Positions 1-11,989 of a stretch of DNA of 64,000 nt are shown here, one piece after another. Below the pieces are notes generated by a model. It did no database searches and was not told the origin of the DNA. It saw only the letters and a program-made list of their open reading frames with translations. Both the position numbers and the translations under genes were made by a program. This DNA comes from Branchiostoma floridae (Eukaryota; Chordata; Leptocardii; Amphioxiformes; Branchiostomatidae): the NCBI RefSeq assembly GCF_000003815.2, contig NC_049981.1, positions 27,939,131 to 28,003,130 on the forward strand, read 5' to 3'. Every line of letters begins with the position of its first letter. Within the stretch, counting starts at the first letter, position 1.

Positions 1-695
1 GTTTTGCTGTATATTGCTAATACATATATACAAAAAATATGCTACCAGCACTCATGCATGGTATAGAGAATTTGTTTTGGTGAAAGACTACAGTTTTCAT
101 TCTAAGTACTGTCTGACATACATGTCAGTCATGAACTTGGCCAGCTACAAAAGATGAAGTTACACATCACAATGATATGTATAATATAGCACTGTAACAG
201 GGATGTCCCAGGTCTCAATCATACAGAAATCCAATTTGTGACAGAATCATAGATAAACAATGCAACATTATCAATGCTCAAACAAGTGACATTAAAGTTT
301 ATAGGATTCCCAAATTTGCCCATCTTAACATATCTTCAAGTGATGTGAAAGCTTGTTTATTTGACAAAAGCTTAGTTTTGTACATGTATAAGGACATCCC
401 TGTAGAACAGTCACTATATATGATATGAAACCATGAACTAATGAGATGTCAGAATTTCTAACTAAAAAAAAGAACTGAATGACACACAGACACAACCGAC
501 CAATTGTGACATGCATTTATTGTGGCAAAACCGTGAGGTGACAAAATCGAACCGATACAACTTAGAATACAAACTACCACATGTACAAATATACATATAA
601 ATGATGGCGAGTCTGATATGACAAATACCCGAAAAAAGGCAACTTATAGTAGATAACGTGAACAAAATCTGGTGCATCTGTGGTGATGAGGAGTC
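1..695 (-). other. Inferred 3' UTR / downstream flank
   Basis: Nothing coding is seen after the stop at 696. AATAAA on the minus strand occurs at 521-516, about 175 nt after the stop, and again at 361-356. Either could end this isoform. AT-rich with TACATG words. If the candidate donor at 710 is used, this is intron. Confidence 0.5.
516..521 (-). promoter_or_regulatory. Poly(A) signal AATAAA, last exon
   Basis: Canonical hexamer on the minus strand about 175 nt downstream of the TGA at 696. A second copy lies at 356-361. Confidence 0.4.
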
Positions 696-2761
696 TCAGT
701 AAGCATTACTTAGTGAGCCGGGGTCTTCGTCCTGACTTGCGATGTCGCTGGCTCTGCCCTGGCTCATATCCTCATTGTCCAGAGGTAATGACTCCAACCA
801 GATGAGAGTCTCCACCAGCTTAGAGGTGCGATGGTGTTTGGGAGGCAGTGGGGGCTTCCTACGGCGTATCGTGGACATCTCCTCTGATGACAGGCTCACA
901 CTTGGCGAGGAAGAACGTTCTGAGACCTTGACTTTGTTCTCGTTGTCTTCTTGCACCACTTTGTCTACACTTCCTGCATTTTTGTTGTTATTTCCAGTAG
1001 CTACATGTAGCTTTCGCTCCATCTCTAATGGTACTGTCTCCTCAGCCCTACCCAAGTTTTCTAACATTTCTTTCTTATTTTCTGTAGTTTTTAAGAAATC
1101 CAAGTGGTTACCTATAGCATGGCTGGAAGTGGACTGCCTGACTCTGAAGGGAATATGGTAGATCAGATGGCTGTCAGACAAACTTGTAGGAAAGGACTTT
1201 TTGATTTTAGGGGGCAACTTTGGCCTGAGGTTCCCCTCGTCAGGAGGTGAAGAAACTTCCGGTGGTTTGTCTTCTTCGTTGGGGTAGTATTCTTCTGTGG
1301 TGGTGGACTTACTGTCTGAAGAGTCCTCCTCGTCCTGTGCTGTCCCATCCTCTCCTTGTGAGATGTCTTGGTTCAAATCCTGAAGGTTGTCGTAAATTTC
1401 TTCTGTGGTGGCTGTGGTGCAGGTGCTGCTTGCTGAACGCAGGATGATTTCATTCTTATCCAGATCAAAGTGCACCGATTTCCCGCCACTCGGACTTACA
1501 AACTTTTCCTTCAACATTCTGCTATCATCTGAATCATACGCATAGCTGCTGGCTTGTGCTATGTACATGTCTCTCGTCATCTCACCTGCTTGTAGTGTTG
1601 ATGCAGTGGATGGATGAGAGGTGGTAGACTCTGTGTCTGAGAAAGTTCTTGTCTCCTTGCAGAACCTCTCCATTTTCTTGATGTTTTCACTCTCTGAGTC
1701 AGAAAAGCTCTCAAATCGCGGCCTGGACGAGAGACTTCCCTTGTCTTTGATCCGACAACAACGACCAGTCAGCGGAGACATGGTGGAGAAATATTCCACC
1801 AGTCGTGTGAAGTTTCTTGACCGCGAACCGGACTGAAGTACTTCTGCGGCGTACATCCTGTAGGACACAATGTCGGGTGGGCTTCTCGGAGGGGTAAGGT
1901 TCTCTGATGTAACAATCTCCTGGTTCTCACGTTTGAATTCTGTAAGTTCACCGTCCTCTAACACCACGGCTTCATCCTGAGCTTTTAATATCGGTGAAAG
2001 AACATCCTCACTTGGTGATTTGAAAGCAGGTCTGATGTAGTCTACTCGTATAGGGTTTCTAGCAGGGCGGTTTGGGGATGGATTTTTCTTCTCAATCGTT
2101 GACATATCATTTTCATCTGAGGCTGCATCAAGTGTCTCCTCTTCACTCTCAAGCTCATCCTCATCTCCCTCGCTGCCCGTCTCGTTTTCAGTGCTTTTGT
2201 AATCCTTATCAGAGTCGTCAGAGTCCAGGCATTTTGCACCGTATTTCTTTGAAATGTCGTTACTTGTTACTGTAACAGTTGGAACAGGGCCTACTGAAGG
2301 AGAACATGCTTTGTCACTTGTACTTCTGGATTGGTTTCCTTGAGTCTCAAAATGGTCTCCCAAGTTGTGAAATGCACCTGCAATTCTGTCGTGCTCCTTG
2401 CAAAATGCATCATGATCTGCAAAGAACTGCTCCAGGTCTGATTCGAAGCTGTCGTCAGAGAAGCTTGGAAACTTCTGAAGTCTGGATGACTTGACTGGCA
2501 TAATTCTGTTATCTATACTATCCAGGCTTTTGGAGTGGGACAGCTGTGAGAGCCGAGGGTTGGTGCGGAGCGTGGGGGAGAGCTGCTCCATGTAAACCTG
2601 CTTATTGTAGGGCTTTGCGCGGCGCGACTTTCTGCGGGTCTGTCGTTTAGAGGAAAGCTGTGTGCGCATGGTGTAGCTGTGGCAGTTAGGAAGCATGTGT
2701 GGCATGTCCGTGGAGGTGGTTAGTAAGACTTCTATGCTCTCATCACTAGTGGATTCTTCCT
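696..2761 (-). CDS. Exon 21 (last): acidic, Ser/Pro-rich C-terminal tail
   Basis: The exon is 2,066 nt, phase 1 in (acceptor taacccttcttgcag), residues 1252-1938 then TGA at 698-696. After a basic patch (KRQTRRKSRRAK) comes a helical DLEQFFADHDAFCKEHDR, then an acidic Ser/Asp/Glu block, PPRSPP, a SRNFTRLVEYFSTM motif, RPKLPPKIKK and a proline SH3-ligand-like RRRKPPLPPKHH near the end. Its place after the SoHo region recalls the large neuronal exon of ArgBP2 (SORBS2), but similarity is only loose. No SH3 is encoded. A candidate donor (CTAA/gtaatg, exon end at 710) lies 11 nt before the stop, so longer isoforms continuing left of the window are possible. Confidence 0.9.
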
Positions 2762-5047
2762 CTGCAAGAAGGGTTAGCAAGACAGCTATTAGCACAGTGT
2801 TTACCCGACCTCTGCTTCAAAAGATAAGTCTTACATCATCAGGCAACGTTGGAACCTGACTTATGTGTGGTACACACTGTTACCATTGATACAAATAACT
2901 GCAGTAACGTAGTTTTTCTGATTTTTCTTCTGTGCTGCTTCAGTATACACTCATCAGACCTCTTTAGCAGCAGAAGTCGGATAAACAGGTAAGTTAATTG
3001 AAAAACAACATCATGATTATGTATGTCAGTCTGTCATCCACTAATATACTTGCATATAAACAATGTTAAGTTTCCAATGTACATGTAACAGTGCACCCAT
3101 GCTTGTAACATTGTACTTCAGACACAATAAAAAATAAGATCACAAACTATACATAAGGGAAAACTGAGAACAATTTATCTATCAGCAAAACAAGGAAGGA
3201 AATACAAAACAAACATTTACAGCAAAGCCCCTTCATCATAGGTACTGCATGTGTTCAGTGCCCATGATTAATAGAACAGGTGAAAAAGTTGTTTCCAAAA
3301 ATTTCCATTGGAAAGCAGTTCTGCAGAACCCTTTTCAGCACCAAGGATAGTTATACAACTTTTCATTGCAAGGCAAAACAGACACGGACCAAGTCCATGA
3401 AACTATTTCTCATGTCAAAAATAAGAATTTGACAAAGCTCATCTTTGATCCAACATTTTTCCTGAACACCATGACTGTTACTTTAAGTTTTTGAGCTGTT
3501 CCATATTAGCATTTGAGGAGGGTTGGTCTTTTGTCCCTTCATTATTTCAGGTGCCATCCCCAATGTGGTTAGTTTTCTTATAATTTAGCAAAATCTCAAC
3601 TATCCCCTTCTGAACTTTTTAAATGAAACAACCTTGTCTTGCTGAACAATCTGAGCACATTAAGGATAGTATTAACTCAAAATATAAAAAAAGTGGGAAG
3701 ACAATACAAAACATACAAGATACTTTTATAGTTAAAAAAGCATTACTACATAGTTGGCCATAAGGCACACATATATAAATCATATACTGTATTGAACTTC
3801 CATGTAAGCATTTCTTTAACAAAGCCATCAAACAATGTTGTTAGTCCTGTCATAAAACATTATACAAGGAAGGTAAAGCTGAATATGGTTAGCTGTAATG
3901 TGACAATAACAGCAAGCTCTTTGTTATGCATAGTACAAATACATTATAAAATAAACTTGTCATAAACAATAAAGACAGGGTCTCTGTGGATTGATATCGA
4001 ATCCTTGTTGTAGGAATGGACTACAGAGGAATACAAATGGCATCAGCAAAAATGCAATTCTATTGATTTTTACTCCGGGCATGTATAATGTAGACGTTTC
4101 CACACATATTCCAAAACGTTGGGCTACAGTCTATTCCAGTGGTCAAGAAAAAACATAACCTGTTCTCTGATCAGATTTGATTAAATTATGTATGCAAATA
4201 TGCATTCACCCTTACAGTTTCATAATTTTGTTTTTGCTTACAATATCTTTTACTACTTTTTATGCATACACATGCAACATTGGAGACAAACGTACCACAG
4301 AGACAATGTCTAACAACAGACTTAAACCACAACATTTTACAGTGATCTTACCCCGAGATATTGGTGCTCTGTACTGGGTAACGTCAGGCTCAAAAACAGA
4401 GTCGTCTAATGCATTCAAAAGGAAACGTCAAGCAAAAATAAAGCAACCCTGATATCCAAAAGTGACACTTCTGTGGTTTGTTTATGCGTTGTGCATTTAA
4501 CTTTTGGATTAAAAGTATCTTCCGACAAAAGACACCTCCAACCCCAGAAATTTGGAAGAATACAAATCATTTCTGAAGAGTCACTTTAAAGTTGTTACAG
4601 TTTTACACAATAGCATATGCTAAAGCAAGCTGGGTAAAAAAAACACAACATATTCAAAATCAGCTGGCCATAACAAACACTGCAAGCAGAAGCTGCTGCC
4701 ATGCTCAATACCACTTTACGGACACAACATTCAACTTAGGTTATGCAATAGTCAAAGCCATGGCAACCACTGCAAGACAATTATTCAAGAACAAAATAAA
4801 TTTAACAAAATCTTTAATAAGTTTGATCTAACAAAAAAAAAAGTAACATGCAGGCTGCATAGCCCATGAAACCAGTGCTATAAAGCACACCCAAAATAAA
4901 GCCTGTTTGGTCCTCCTACTATCATCTACTGAGACAGTCAAGATATTTATGTTATATCAATTATTGATAATAATTACTGATTTTGACCATCTCAGTTGAT
5001 AATAGGTTCAAGGAGTAACCCTTCACCTTTACCCCCTAACCTCTCAC
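2762..5047 (-). other. Intron 20
   Basis: AT-rich intron. I see no exon or repeat I can support. Short open frames here (e.g. 4177-4452 on plus) lack splice sites and biased composition. Confidence 0.7.
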
Positions 5048-5196
5048 CTTTTGTTTTCTCTGGAGCTACTTTCCTCAGTCCCATGGTGGGGATGTCCCCT
5101 CCAGACTGGATCTGTTTGTACAGCTCTCGTGTCGGCTTCTCCTCCGCCTGGCTGTTGGCTGTTTCTGCCTGCGCTGCCTTGGTCACACTCACTTTT
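5048..5196 (-). CDS. Exon 20: ELYKQIQSGGDIPTMGLR motif
   Basis: The exon is 149 nt, phase 2 in, phase 1 out, residues 1202-1251. Acceptor tgccttttag, donor AAAG/gtgaga. After an Ala/Gln-rich helix it encodes ELYKQIQSGGDIPTMGLR (1226-1243), a dense, likely conserved motif with a helix, a GG turn and an IP-x-x-GLR end. I judge it a functional short motif but cannot name a partner. Confidence 0.92.
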
Positions 5197-5565
5197 CTAA
5201 AAGGCAAGAAATGATGTTCAGTTTGCTGACATGCTTGGACAAAATAAATGTTTCATTTAAAAAATGAAGATAACATTCAGGGTTGCATAGTAGCAAGGAC
5301 ATCATATAGGGATGGTAGTACATTATCTGAGGAGACAATTCTACAGCGCCCTCATGCAGTTTTATCTGCAACTACAGGACACAATGGAATATTGTCATGA
5401 CATTGCAGTCCTTATAGCATGGGCCTTTGCAGATCGTGGCAATCACTGACGAGCGGTCAATGTACATGTAGATTTTACTGATGACTGTGATGTCAGACAC
5501 AACATCCCTAAAACTATATCAGTCATGCATTGTGGTGAAGGTAATGGGTTTGCAACTATACTCAC

Positions 5566-5615
5566 AGTGCCTGCTTCACGTTCTTGTCTTCCATGTATGG
5601 GTTGTATATGGAGCT
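5566..5615 (-). CDS. Exon 19: SSIYNPYMED segment
   Basis: The exon is 50 nt, phase 0 in, phase 2 out, residues 1186-1201. Acceptor ctcttactttacag, donor CACT/gtgagt. It encodes SSIYNPYMEDKNVKQA, which resembles the Tyr-Asn-Pro repeats found between the two SoHo motifs in SORBS1, but here it comes after the second. Confidence 0.85.
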
Positions 5616-6884
5616 CTGTAAAGTAAGAGATTTTGGACAAATTGTTGAGATTAGGACTTAAAATTGTGTGAGTAGTATTGCCAACCCCTGTATCAAAATA
5701 CACGCTTAATGAAGTGCAGAGAATCAAATTGTCTTTTCAGTCTGATTTCACATCACACTTTCAACAATTCATTGCCCACCCAATTGGTCCCCACTTCGCA
5801 TTAAGAGGTAGTCCTGAATTGCACACTGAAAAGAAGGTGGTGCATCAAAAATTGAATCAAAACAGAGAGAGACTCTTGTGAATCAAATCAGCATCTTTGG
5901 TCTACAAGTGCACATGCAGCACATGCAGGCATGCAACCTGGAAGATAAAAAAGAACAGAGGTGCATTTGTGATTCACCATGAAGTAAGTGACTGTACAAA
6001 ACAACATGCTGAGAACAGGAGATGAAATGACGTGACAAAGAATGCACATGTACATTGCACAGCTGGTGCAGAGCTGCAGGGGATGTAGGGAAGGGTTCTT
6101 CCCGATGTAGGGCCTGGCAGCAGTCAAGAAATGCCAAGATAGAGATGATATGAGAATGGACAATCTCTACCAGGTCCAAGTGTGGAAGAAGGAAAACTCA
6201 TTTCTATTTGATCAATGTGATTGGTATACATGTAGTACACATGACCACCTCCTATCTACAGCTACAGCTACAATCTGGATGTGTCACACTCTGATTGGCT
6301 ACTCATACTGCACTACAACTGGTGCTTTCCCTACTCCCTTCATGGTTGATTACGTTGCACACACTATGCTACTTTTGCTGATTTAAACACTTACAGCAGT
6401 GTATAGATGTCATCTCTAAATTTCTTATATACATGCATGTCCTCTTGTAGACTTATTTTTGGCAGAGGCAAACTGGATTAGTTAGGTATGGAAACTTATG
6501 ATTTCAGTCATGGGGATAGGATAGACTCTGGCCTGAAGAGGGTTGTGATAAAACCTTGGCAAGATGTTGATGCAGATCCAGATTTACATGTAGTTTGAGA
6601 GGATACCTAACAACATCATCATGAATGACATTTCTGCAGTTCAGCAATTACTTGCTAGAGGGCACTGTTTGCATCTTGTATAGATGAAACCACATGCACT
6701 TATATGATGCTTTGCCAAAAGTTTACGCTTTCTGTGTGCTGTACTGTTTTCAATCAGGAATGAAAGAAGGCATGCATTCTTTTTCATCTTCTAAGACACT
6801 TATATCTAACTCTTGATGACATCACAACACTGTTGAATGTGTAATGAGGATATCAGCCAATCACAGGTGCGCTATCACCCATAC

Positions 6885-6962
6885 CTTCTTGGCCGCTGCT
6901 TCCCTGCCTTTATCAAGTATGGAGGATTTCCCTGGCTCATAGTCCTCTATTCTAAATGGGAG
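6885..6962 (-). CDS. Exon 18: SORBS EYEPGKSSIL-type motif
   Basis: The exon is 78 nt, phase 0 in and out, residues 1160-1185. The acceptor follows a very long pyrimidine tract and ends cgtgcag; the nearer tttag was rejected because it breaks the frame. It encodes RIEDYEPGKSSILDKGRE, nearly identical in form to the EYEPGKSSIL motif that follows the SoHo core in vertebrate SORBS1 and SORBS2. Confidence 0.94.
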
Positions 6963-7402
6963 CTGCACGTAGCAGCGGAGAGGGCAGAGAGGAGAGAGGA
7001 AAGGGAAAAGATGGAAATGTGGTCACAGCTAAACCTTGCTGGTCTCAGCTACTTTGGAACAAAGTTTAAACAATTGCAAACCCCACTGCTCAATGCACAC
7101 TGCACGCAAACTTGATCAGCAGTCATTTACGTTCATTTTGCAGAAAACATTGATCAGCTTGTGCTATAGCTACAGTAATGAATCTCTTTTCTATGCACAA
7201 ATGATATCAGAGAAAACAAACAATAACGTATTGATACAATTAACAGAGGTTCATTTTTGATTGGAGCAGTCATTTCCTTTGAATAATAATTCTTTAATTC
7301 ACAAATTAAATCAGTTTTGCTTGATGGTTTTGATTTCTCCATTAAGTCACACGTCACAAGTACACACGCCATGCTGAAGGGCAGCTTTTGCAAGGACCTT
7401 AC

Positions 7403-7474
7403 CGGCTGTTCTTTCTCTACAAGGAACTGATACCACAGCTCATCTTCTAGGCTGGGTCTACGTTCCTGTGAGTG
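7403..7474 (-). CDS. Exon 17: LEDELWYQFLVEKE segment
   Basis: The exon is 72 nt, phase 0 in and out, residues 1136-1159. Acceptor ccctccttcctgtag, donor GCCG/gtaagg. It encodes ERRPSLEDELWYQFLVEKEQ, an amphipathic, probably helical piece. Only this frame is open. Confidence 0.88.
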
Positions 7475-9026
7475 CTACAGGAAGGAGGGAAGGCAAGAGA
7501 AGGCAAGGAGGGAGGTGGAGAATGAAAGAAGAGTTAAAAGAGGGCTGCATGGTTCTGCACAGTTTTGGATATGAGAATGTAAATTGTATATGACTTGTAT
7601 GTGTATGTTAGGGCCAGAGGAGATGACACTATCAAAGCTATAGATGTACAGTATATATACATATCTTATGATGGTAAATGTTCAAGATCTTCAAAATCTT
7701 TGTCTTTCATTGCCTTTCAGTTCACTGTAAGATTCCTCTAAAATGTAAATTATGTACAAATACCAATGGTATTAGCTAATGAGTGTTATGCAAAATATTT
7801 CTGGTTCTTAAATGGTGTTTGCTGTGTTTGTATCACAATCATGATGGGTAAGTGAGCACCACACCTTACTTACTGGGGGCACAAAGTGTGCCATTTTTCA
7901 AATCATGAAGTAAGAAAATGAGTTAAGAAACTTGCAAAGAAATGATCATTAAGAAAAAAAAAACAGCATTCTTACGTATTGAGAGACTGTAGTGTTTGAT
8001 AGATGAATAAATAATCATGTATGCAGTTTAACTTATTTGGTACTACAAGCTACAGACACTAAAGACTAAGATCCTAAGGAATAAGATTCAGTCAATTCAC
8101 CAGTCAACTGATTACATACAAAGGATTTAGTAAAAAAACTAGATTGAAAGAAAGGAGCAAATAATAGTGCAACTGTTACAGTACAAAATACACAGACATT
8201 AAAAGTAGCTACAGGCAAAAGAACTGCTGAAATTGAGAAGAAGGAGGGTTATAGGAAGAGGAAGCGACCACTAACAGATCGTTGTGCCCGTCACTGCACA
8301 GAAAAATTACACCAGTAGGCCACCTGCAAGGCAGAAAGCTAGCACACCATCAACATTCACATTATGCAGTCATGGCACGTCTCAGCTGTATCCCCTATAG
8401 TGCTGCTGTCAACCTAGAAGTACACCTTAGCACTAGGGACTACAGTCTCATCACATGCATGAGGGATACACAGTTGAGAAGATACACTTCACAACAAAAC
8501 TATTTGTTCCCATTGTAGTTGCAATAGGTTCGGTAAGGGTATGAATAATTTTGTTGTTAACTGTACCTATTAAGCTCTACAGCTCTTATCATGATGTCTT
8601 TTTCACAGATGATAGAACAAACACACTTAAAAGTGTCCAGCATACTTGTATTTGTAGTAGATAATATCTTTAATGGTCCAACATACATGTATGATCAGTC
8701 GACACTGTACGGCTTGTCGGAACATTGAGAAAAGACATCATTTGAGCTGCTACAGCTCTACTAAGAACTACAGTTTCTGTGTAAGACCAGTGTTTATTCA
8801 GTCTGCTCTTTAAAAGGGCCATGACCAGTCATCAGTAACACCACTGGTCTTCAACAAAAACTGCAGCTCTTAGAAGAGAGGTATACAGAAATGCCACCAG
8901 AAGCGTTTGCTGTGCTTCGTAGCAGTTGTTCTTTGCCCATGCATAGGCAGATGGAAAACTGTCTTTGTGTCTTGAAGAGAGAGAGAAACGAGGATATCAA
9001 GACAGCCAAAAGGGGTCTCTCCTTAC

Positions 9027-9158
9027 GTGGACTGCTTTGTGCTGTGGGGACGGGGCTGTGGAAACAGGATTGACTGGTTCAGCTTTGACAATTTCCAGGT
9101 TTGCTCTCTCCAGGGTTCGCAGGTCTTCTTCGAACTTGTCGATTTCTCTGCTTTTTCT
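9027..9158 (-). CDS. Exon 16: helical charged segment
   Basis: The exon is 132 nt, phase 0 in and out, residues 1092-1135. Acceptor gttaacacacctacag, donor CCAC/gtaagg. It begins RKSREIDKFEEDLRTLERANLE, a stretch with coiled-coil character and a heptad-like leucine spacing, followed by Pro/Val-rich sequence. Confidence 0.87.
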
Positions 9159-9645
9159 CTGTAGGTGTGTTAACACTGTCACTCTTGTGCATTTCTCAGT
9201 GTTACAGACTGAGACATTAGGAATCATAATAAGACTACAACTCTCCTTCCCAGGTGTGTTCCCAAACTACTTACCAACATGATTTTTACCAGCAAAGTAT
9301 ATTCAATTTCTTATGATCTGTCTCTCCCCCACAATGAAGTGATGGTTGCTGTTGTCCTACAACTGGTTTGACCAACATTTACAAGCCACAAAAAACATTC
9401 AAATTCATTTCTAATGATTACCTGATTCGCTAACCTTTAATAGCATATTTTGAATGTTAAGTCTTATGAAAAACTTTTTACCAGCACACAGATTGGACTC
9501 AAGTTGATCAGAACCAAGATTTGGGTTTTCAGGACTGTTGAAAACAATATGAACATTTTCCATAATGCCATAATATTATATTTTTGTACATCAAGAACAC
9601 AGAATGATGAAATTTCCGGCCAACATAAAAGAAGGCTTGACTTAC

Positions 9646-9748
9646 AGGTTTGCCTGGCTTCCCGATGGATCCCCTCCCGGGGGTGTAGTCCTCGATCCTC
9701 CCGGGGTTAACTGGCGCCACTGTGGGGGATCTTCTGCCACTCTTGTCA
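9646..9748 (-). CDS. Exon 15: first IEDY-PG motif
   Basis: The exon is 103 nt, phase 2 in, phase 0 out, residues 1057-1091. Acceptor tgctgcccctgtag, donor CCT/gtaagt. It contains RIEDYTPGRGSI (1074-1085), which resembles the EYEPGKSSIL motif of SORBS proteins and the closer match in exon 18 (RIEDYEPGKSSI). It may be a duplicated copy. Confidence 0.9.
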
Positions 9749-10430
9749 CTACAGGGGCAGCACAGACAGACATCAGAACATTGCTTCAGCTCTGCACTCA
9801 AGGATAACTATACTACTAGCAAAGTAATTTAGAATTCACTACATACATGTTTTGTATTAGTCGTCTGAGTGAGTATTTCCTAGTTTAAACGTCTATCAAG
9901 TCTACATGTATCATATCATTAATTGTTGTAAGAAGAGAAACAAAAAGCTTGTGAGATAAGCACAGTCATGTTCTGTATGGCAATGGCAAGCTTGGAATTT
10001 TAACGTATTCATTATTACACGACAGAATTTTTAGTTGTTTTTTTTTGACGGCATACTTTTTCTTTGACAATGTGATCATTACTCCATGGTACATAGTAGA
10101 CCTTACAAAAGTTGCTGTACTTTTGTCGTGTCAATAAAGATTGTTGTATGATAATGTGTTCAGTGTTTTGAAAGAAAATTATGTTTTGAAATATGTACTA
10201 GATAGGAGAGGACAGGGATGGTCAGAAAATGGGATAAACTGAAAAACTTTATCACAGTTAAAAAAGAAAAATTCCTTTTTTTTACTTTGCAGCACAAAAA
10301 TTGTTACGTATAACAAGTAGACAGAGGAAGTAAGGAGTGTCGGCAGGACAGAGCAGTCAGAGTTTTGTTGTTGTTGAAGTCAGAGCTCAGGAGACAGCTG
10401 CGTGCGGCTACGTGGTGTGCATGCATCCAC

Positions 10431-10578
10431 CTGGTTGAGTTGTTGGAACTACTGCCAAGTCTAGCATATCGCGGCTCATATGAAATGCTGGCCCGGTTTG
10501 GCTTGGCCTGCGTGGTTGTTGCTGATTCAAACTCAGTGGGGGAGAATTCGCCACTGTACCTCATTCTGAAGGACTCGT
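10431..10578 (-). CDS. Exon 14: SoHo-region linker
   Basis: The exon is 148 nt, phase 1 in, phase 2 out, residues 1008-1056. The acceptor cttactcttttttttccag is strong; donor ACCAG/gtggat. It encodes ESFRMRYSGEFSPTEFE, then an Asn/Ser-rich stretch with ISYEPRYARLG. No separate fold recognised. A 100-N assembly gap lies in the preceding intron. Confidence 0.85.
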
Positions 10579-10961
10579 CTGGAAAAAAAAGAGTAAGAGG
10601 TTGTCAGGCGACTGCACCATATGAACATTTAGATGATGAACAACACCATCTTATATCTGTGTGTGAGTAAACCTAAACAAACGTTATGCTTTCATCACAA
10701 ACAGCAAGGAAGCTTTGCCGTTAGGGTAGCAAAGATATAGCAGATTCATGTCAGCGAACGCAACATCAAAACATAATATACATGTACACACGTCTTTGAG
10801 CATTTCAAGATGTGTGATTTCGAACAGTGATAGAAGAAGGACACGTGACAGTTGAGTACAAAATGTGAGATTAGTGTAGGTTTTAGACAATAATGCACTG
10901 GTTTCATCACAAAGCAATGGTCATTACACTGCACAAGCACAAACACACAGTCAAATCACAG

Positions 10962-11061
10962 NNNNNNNNNNNNNNNNNNNNNNNNNNNNNNNNNNNNNNN
11001 NNNNNNNNNNNNNNNNNNNNNNNNNNNNNNNNNNNNNNNNNNNNNNNNNNNNNNNNNNNNN
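10962..11061. other. Assembly gap, 100 N
   Basis: Exactly 100 N, the usual size for a gap of unknown length. Sequence, including small exons, could be missing between exons 13 and 14. Confidence 0.98.
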
Positions 11062-11315
11062 TCATATAATTCAATGTACTATGGACTTTCCCACACTCAC
11101 AAAGTACAGCACAATTGTTAATGACTGAAAATAATAATTATTGTACCAACAGATATATATGTAAATTGATCAAAAATAATTGCTACGTGCATGGCAAACA
11201 TTTCCAGTACTTCTGACTGCACTAAAATAGCAACAAACAAACAAACAACAGGAACTACAATGAATTTTGTTTGGGGATGAAAACTTTTGATACTACAATT
11301 ATTACAACACACTCA

Positions 11316-11343
11316 GTACATGTACATGTACATGTACATGTAT
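11316..11343. repeat. ACATGT simple repeat
   Basis: Four to five tandem units of the palindromic hexamer ACATGT. The same word recurs scattered through the window (for example near 15755, 22455, 37525). Confidence 0.85.
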
Positions 11344-11426
11344 ATGGTGAGAAATCTAGTGCACATTCTGTCACTACCATTTTAATCTACTCTATTTACA
11401 GGGAATTCTATAACTTTCTAATTTAC

Positions 11427-11474
11427 CTTTCCTACCAAGGTTGAGTTTGTTGAAAGTGGGATGATTGAGGAGTT
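11427..11474 (-). CDS. Exon 13: small SoHo-region exon with tandem donors
   Basis: The exon is 48 nt to the distal donor AAAG/gtaaat, or 39 nt (ending 11436) to the proximal donor CTTG/gtagga, both phase 1 out. The acceptor is strong (ctttttttgctgtcatag). It encodes LLNHPTFNKLNLGRK (residues 992-1007). The two donors differ by exactly three codons (G-R-K). Confidence 0.8.
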
Positions 11475-11980
11475 CTATGACAGCAAAAAAAGGAAAGAAA
11501 TGAGAGATAAGAGAAGAAAGCGACAGCAGACAAGGATTTGCAAAAGAGAGAAAAGGGAGCAGAAATGATGATGATTGCAAGAAAGAGAAAAAAATCTGAT
11601 GGTATAGGGCCTTGAATATGCTACATATAAAGACTAAAACACAATTTCTGTACAGCGTTTTGAAAAAAAACTTAGCTGTTTAACTACCTCAGTCAGGGTC
11701 AGGCTGATTTGCAATGCCCCACCAATACTACTATTACTTTCTTTTAATGCATATTCATTGACTTAAGTGGACTAAAGTAATGCTTTTCGATTTCAGGGTT
11801 GGACGTATCACAAAGATATTGAAATCAAACACCAATTCCCGCCACCTTGCTATAGACAGCAGCACCGCACTACAACAAAAAGGAAACCTTACACCCAGAG
11901 TAAACACCAGACAAAGCATTTCTGGGAGCAAATTTAACCTTTGCTTGATGTATTTTGTGTTTGTGGCTCATCTACCTTAC

Positions 11981-11989
11981 TTTCCCTGC
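11981..11989 (-). CDS. Candidate 9-nt microexon
   Basis: GCAGGGAAA lies between a long T-rich tract ending ttctcttgcag and the near-consensus donor gtaagg. It fits phase 1 in and out between exons 12 and 13 and would insert three residues. Both splice sites are better than those of several larger exons here, which is why I list it despite its size. Confidence 0.45.

Larger units (their letters stand above)
5197..9026 (-). other. Introns between exons 16 and 20
   Basis: Apart from exons 17-19 (listed separately) this is AT-rich intron. The tract at about 6963-7020 on the minus strand is an unusually long pyrimidine run feeding the exon 18 acceptor. No transposon ends noticed. Confidence 0.65.
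9159..11426 (-). other. Introns between exons 13 and 16, with assembly gap
   Basis: Holds exons 14 and 15 (listed separately), a 100-N gap (10962-11061) and a short ACATGT repeat (11316-11343). Nothing else supported. Confidence 0.65.

Noticed and set aside
742-1161. 139-codon plus-strand ORF
   Set aside because: It is the antisense shadow of the last exon, whose frame, splice acceptor and composition are convincing on the minus strand.
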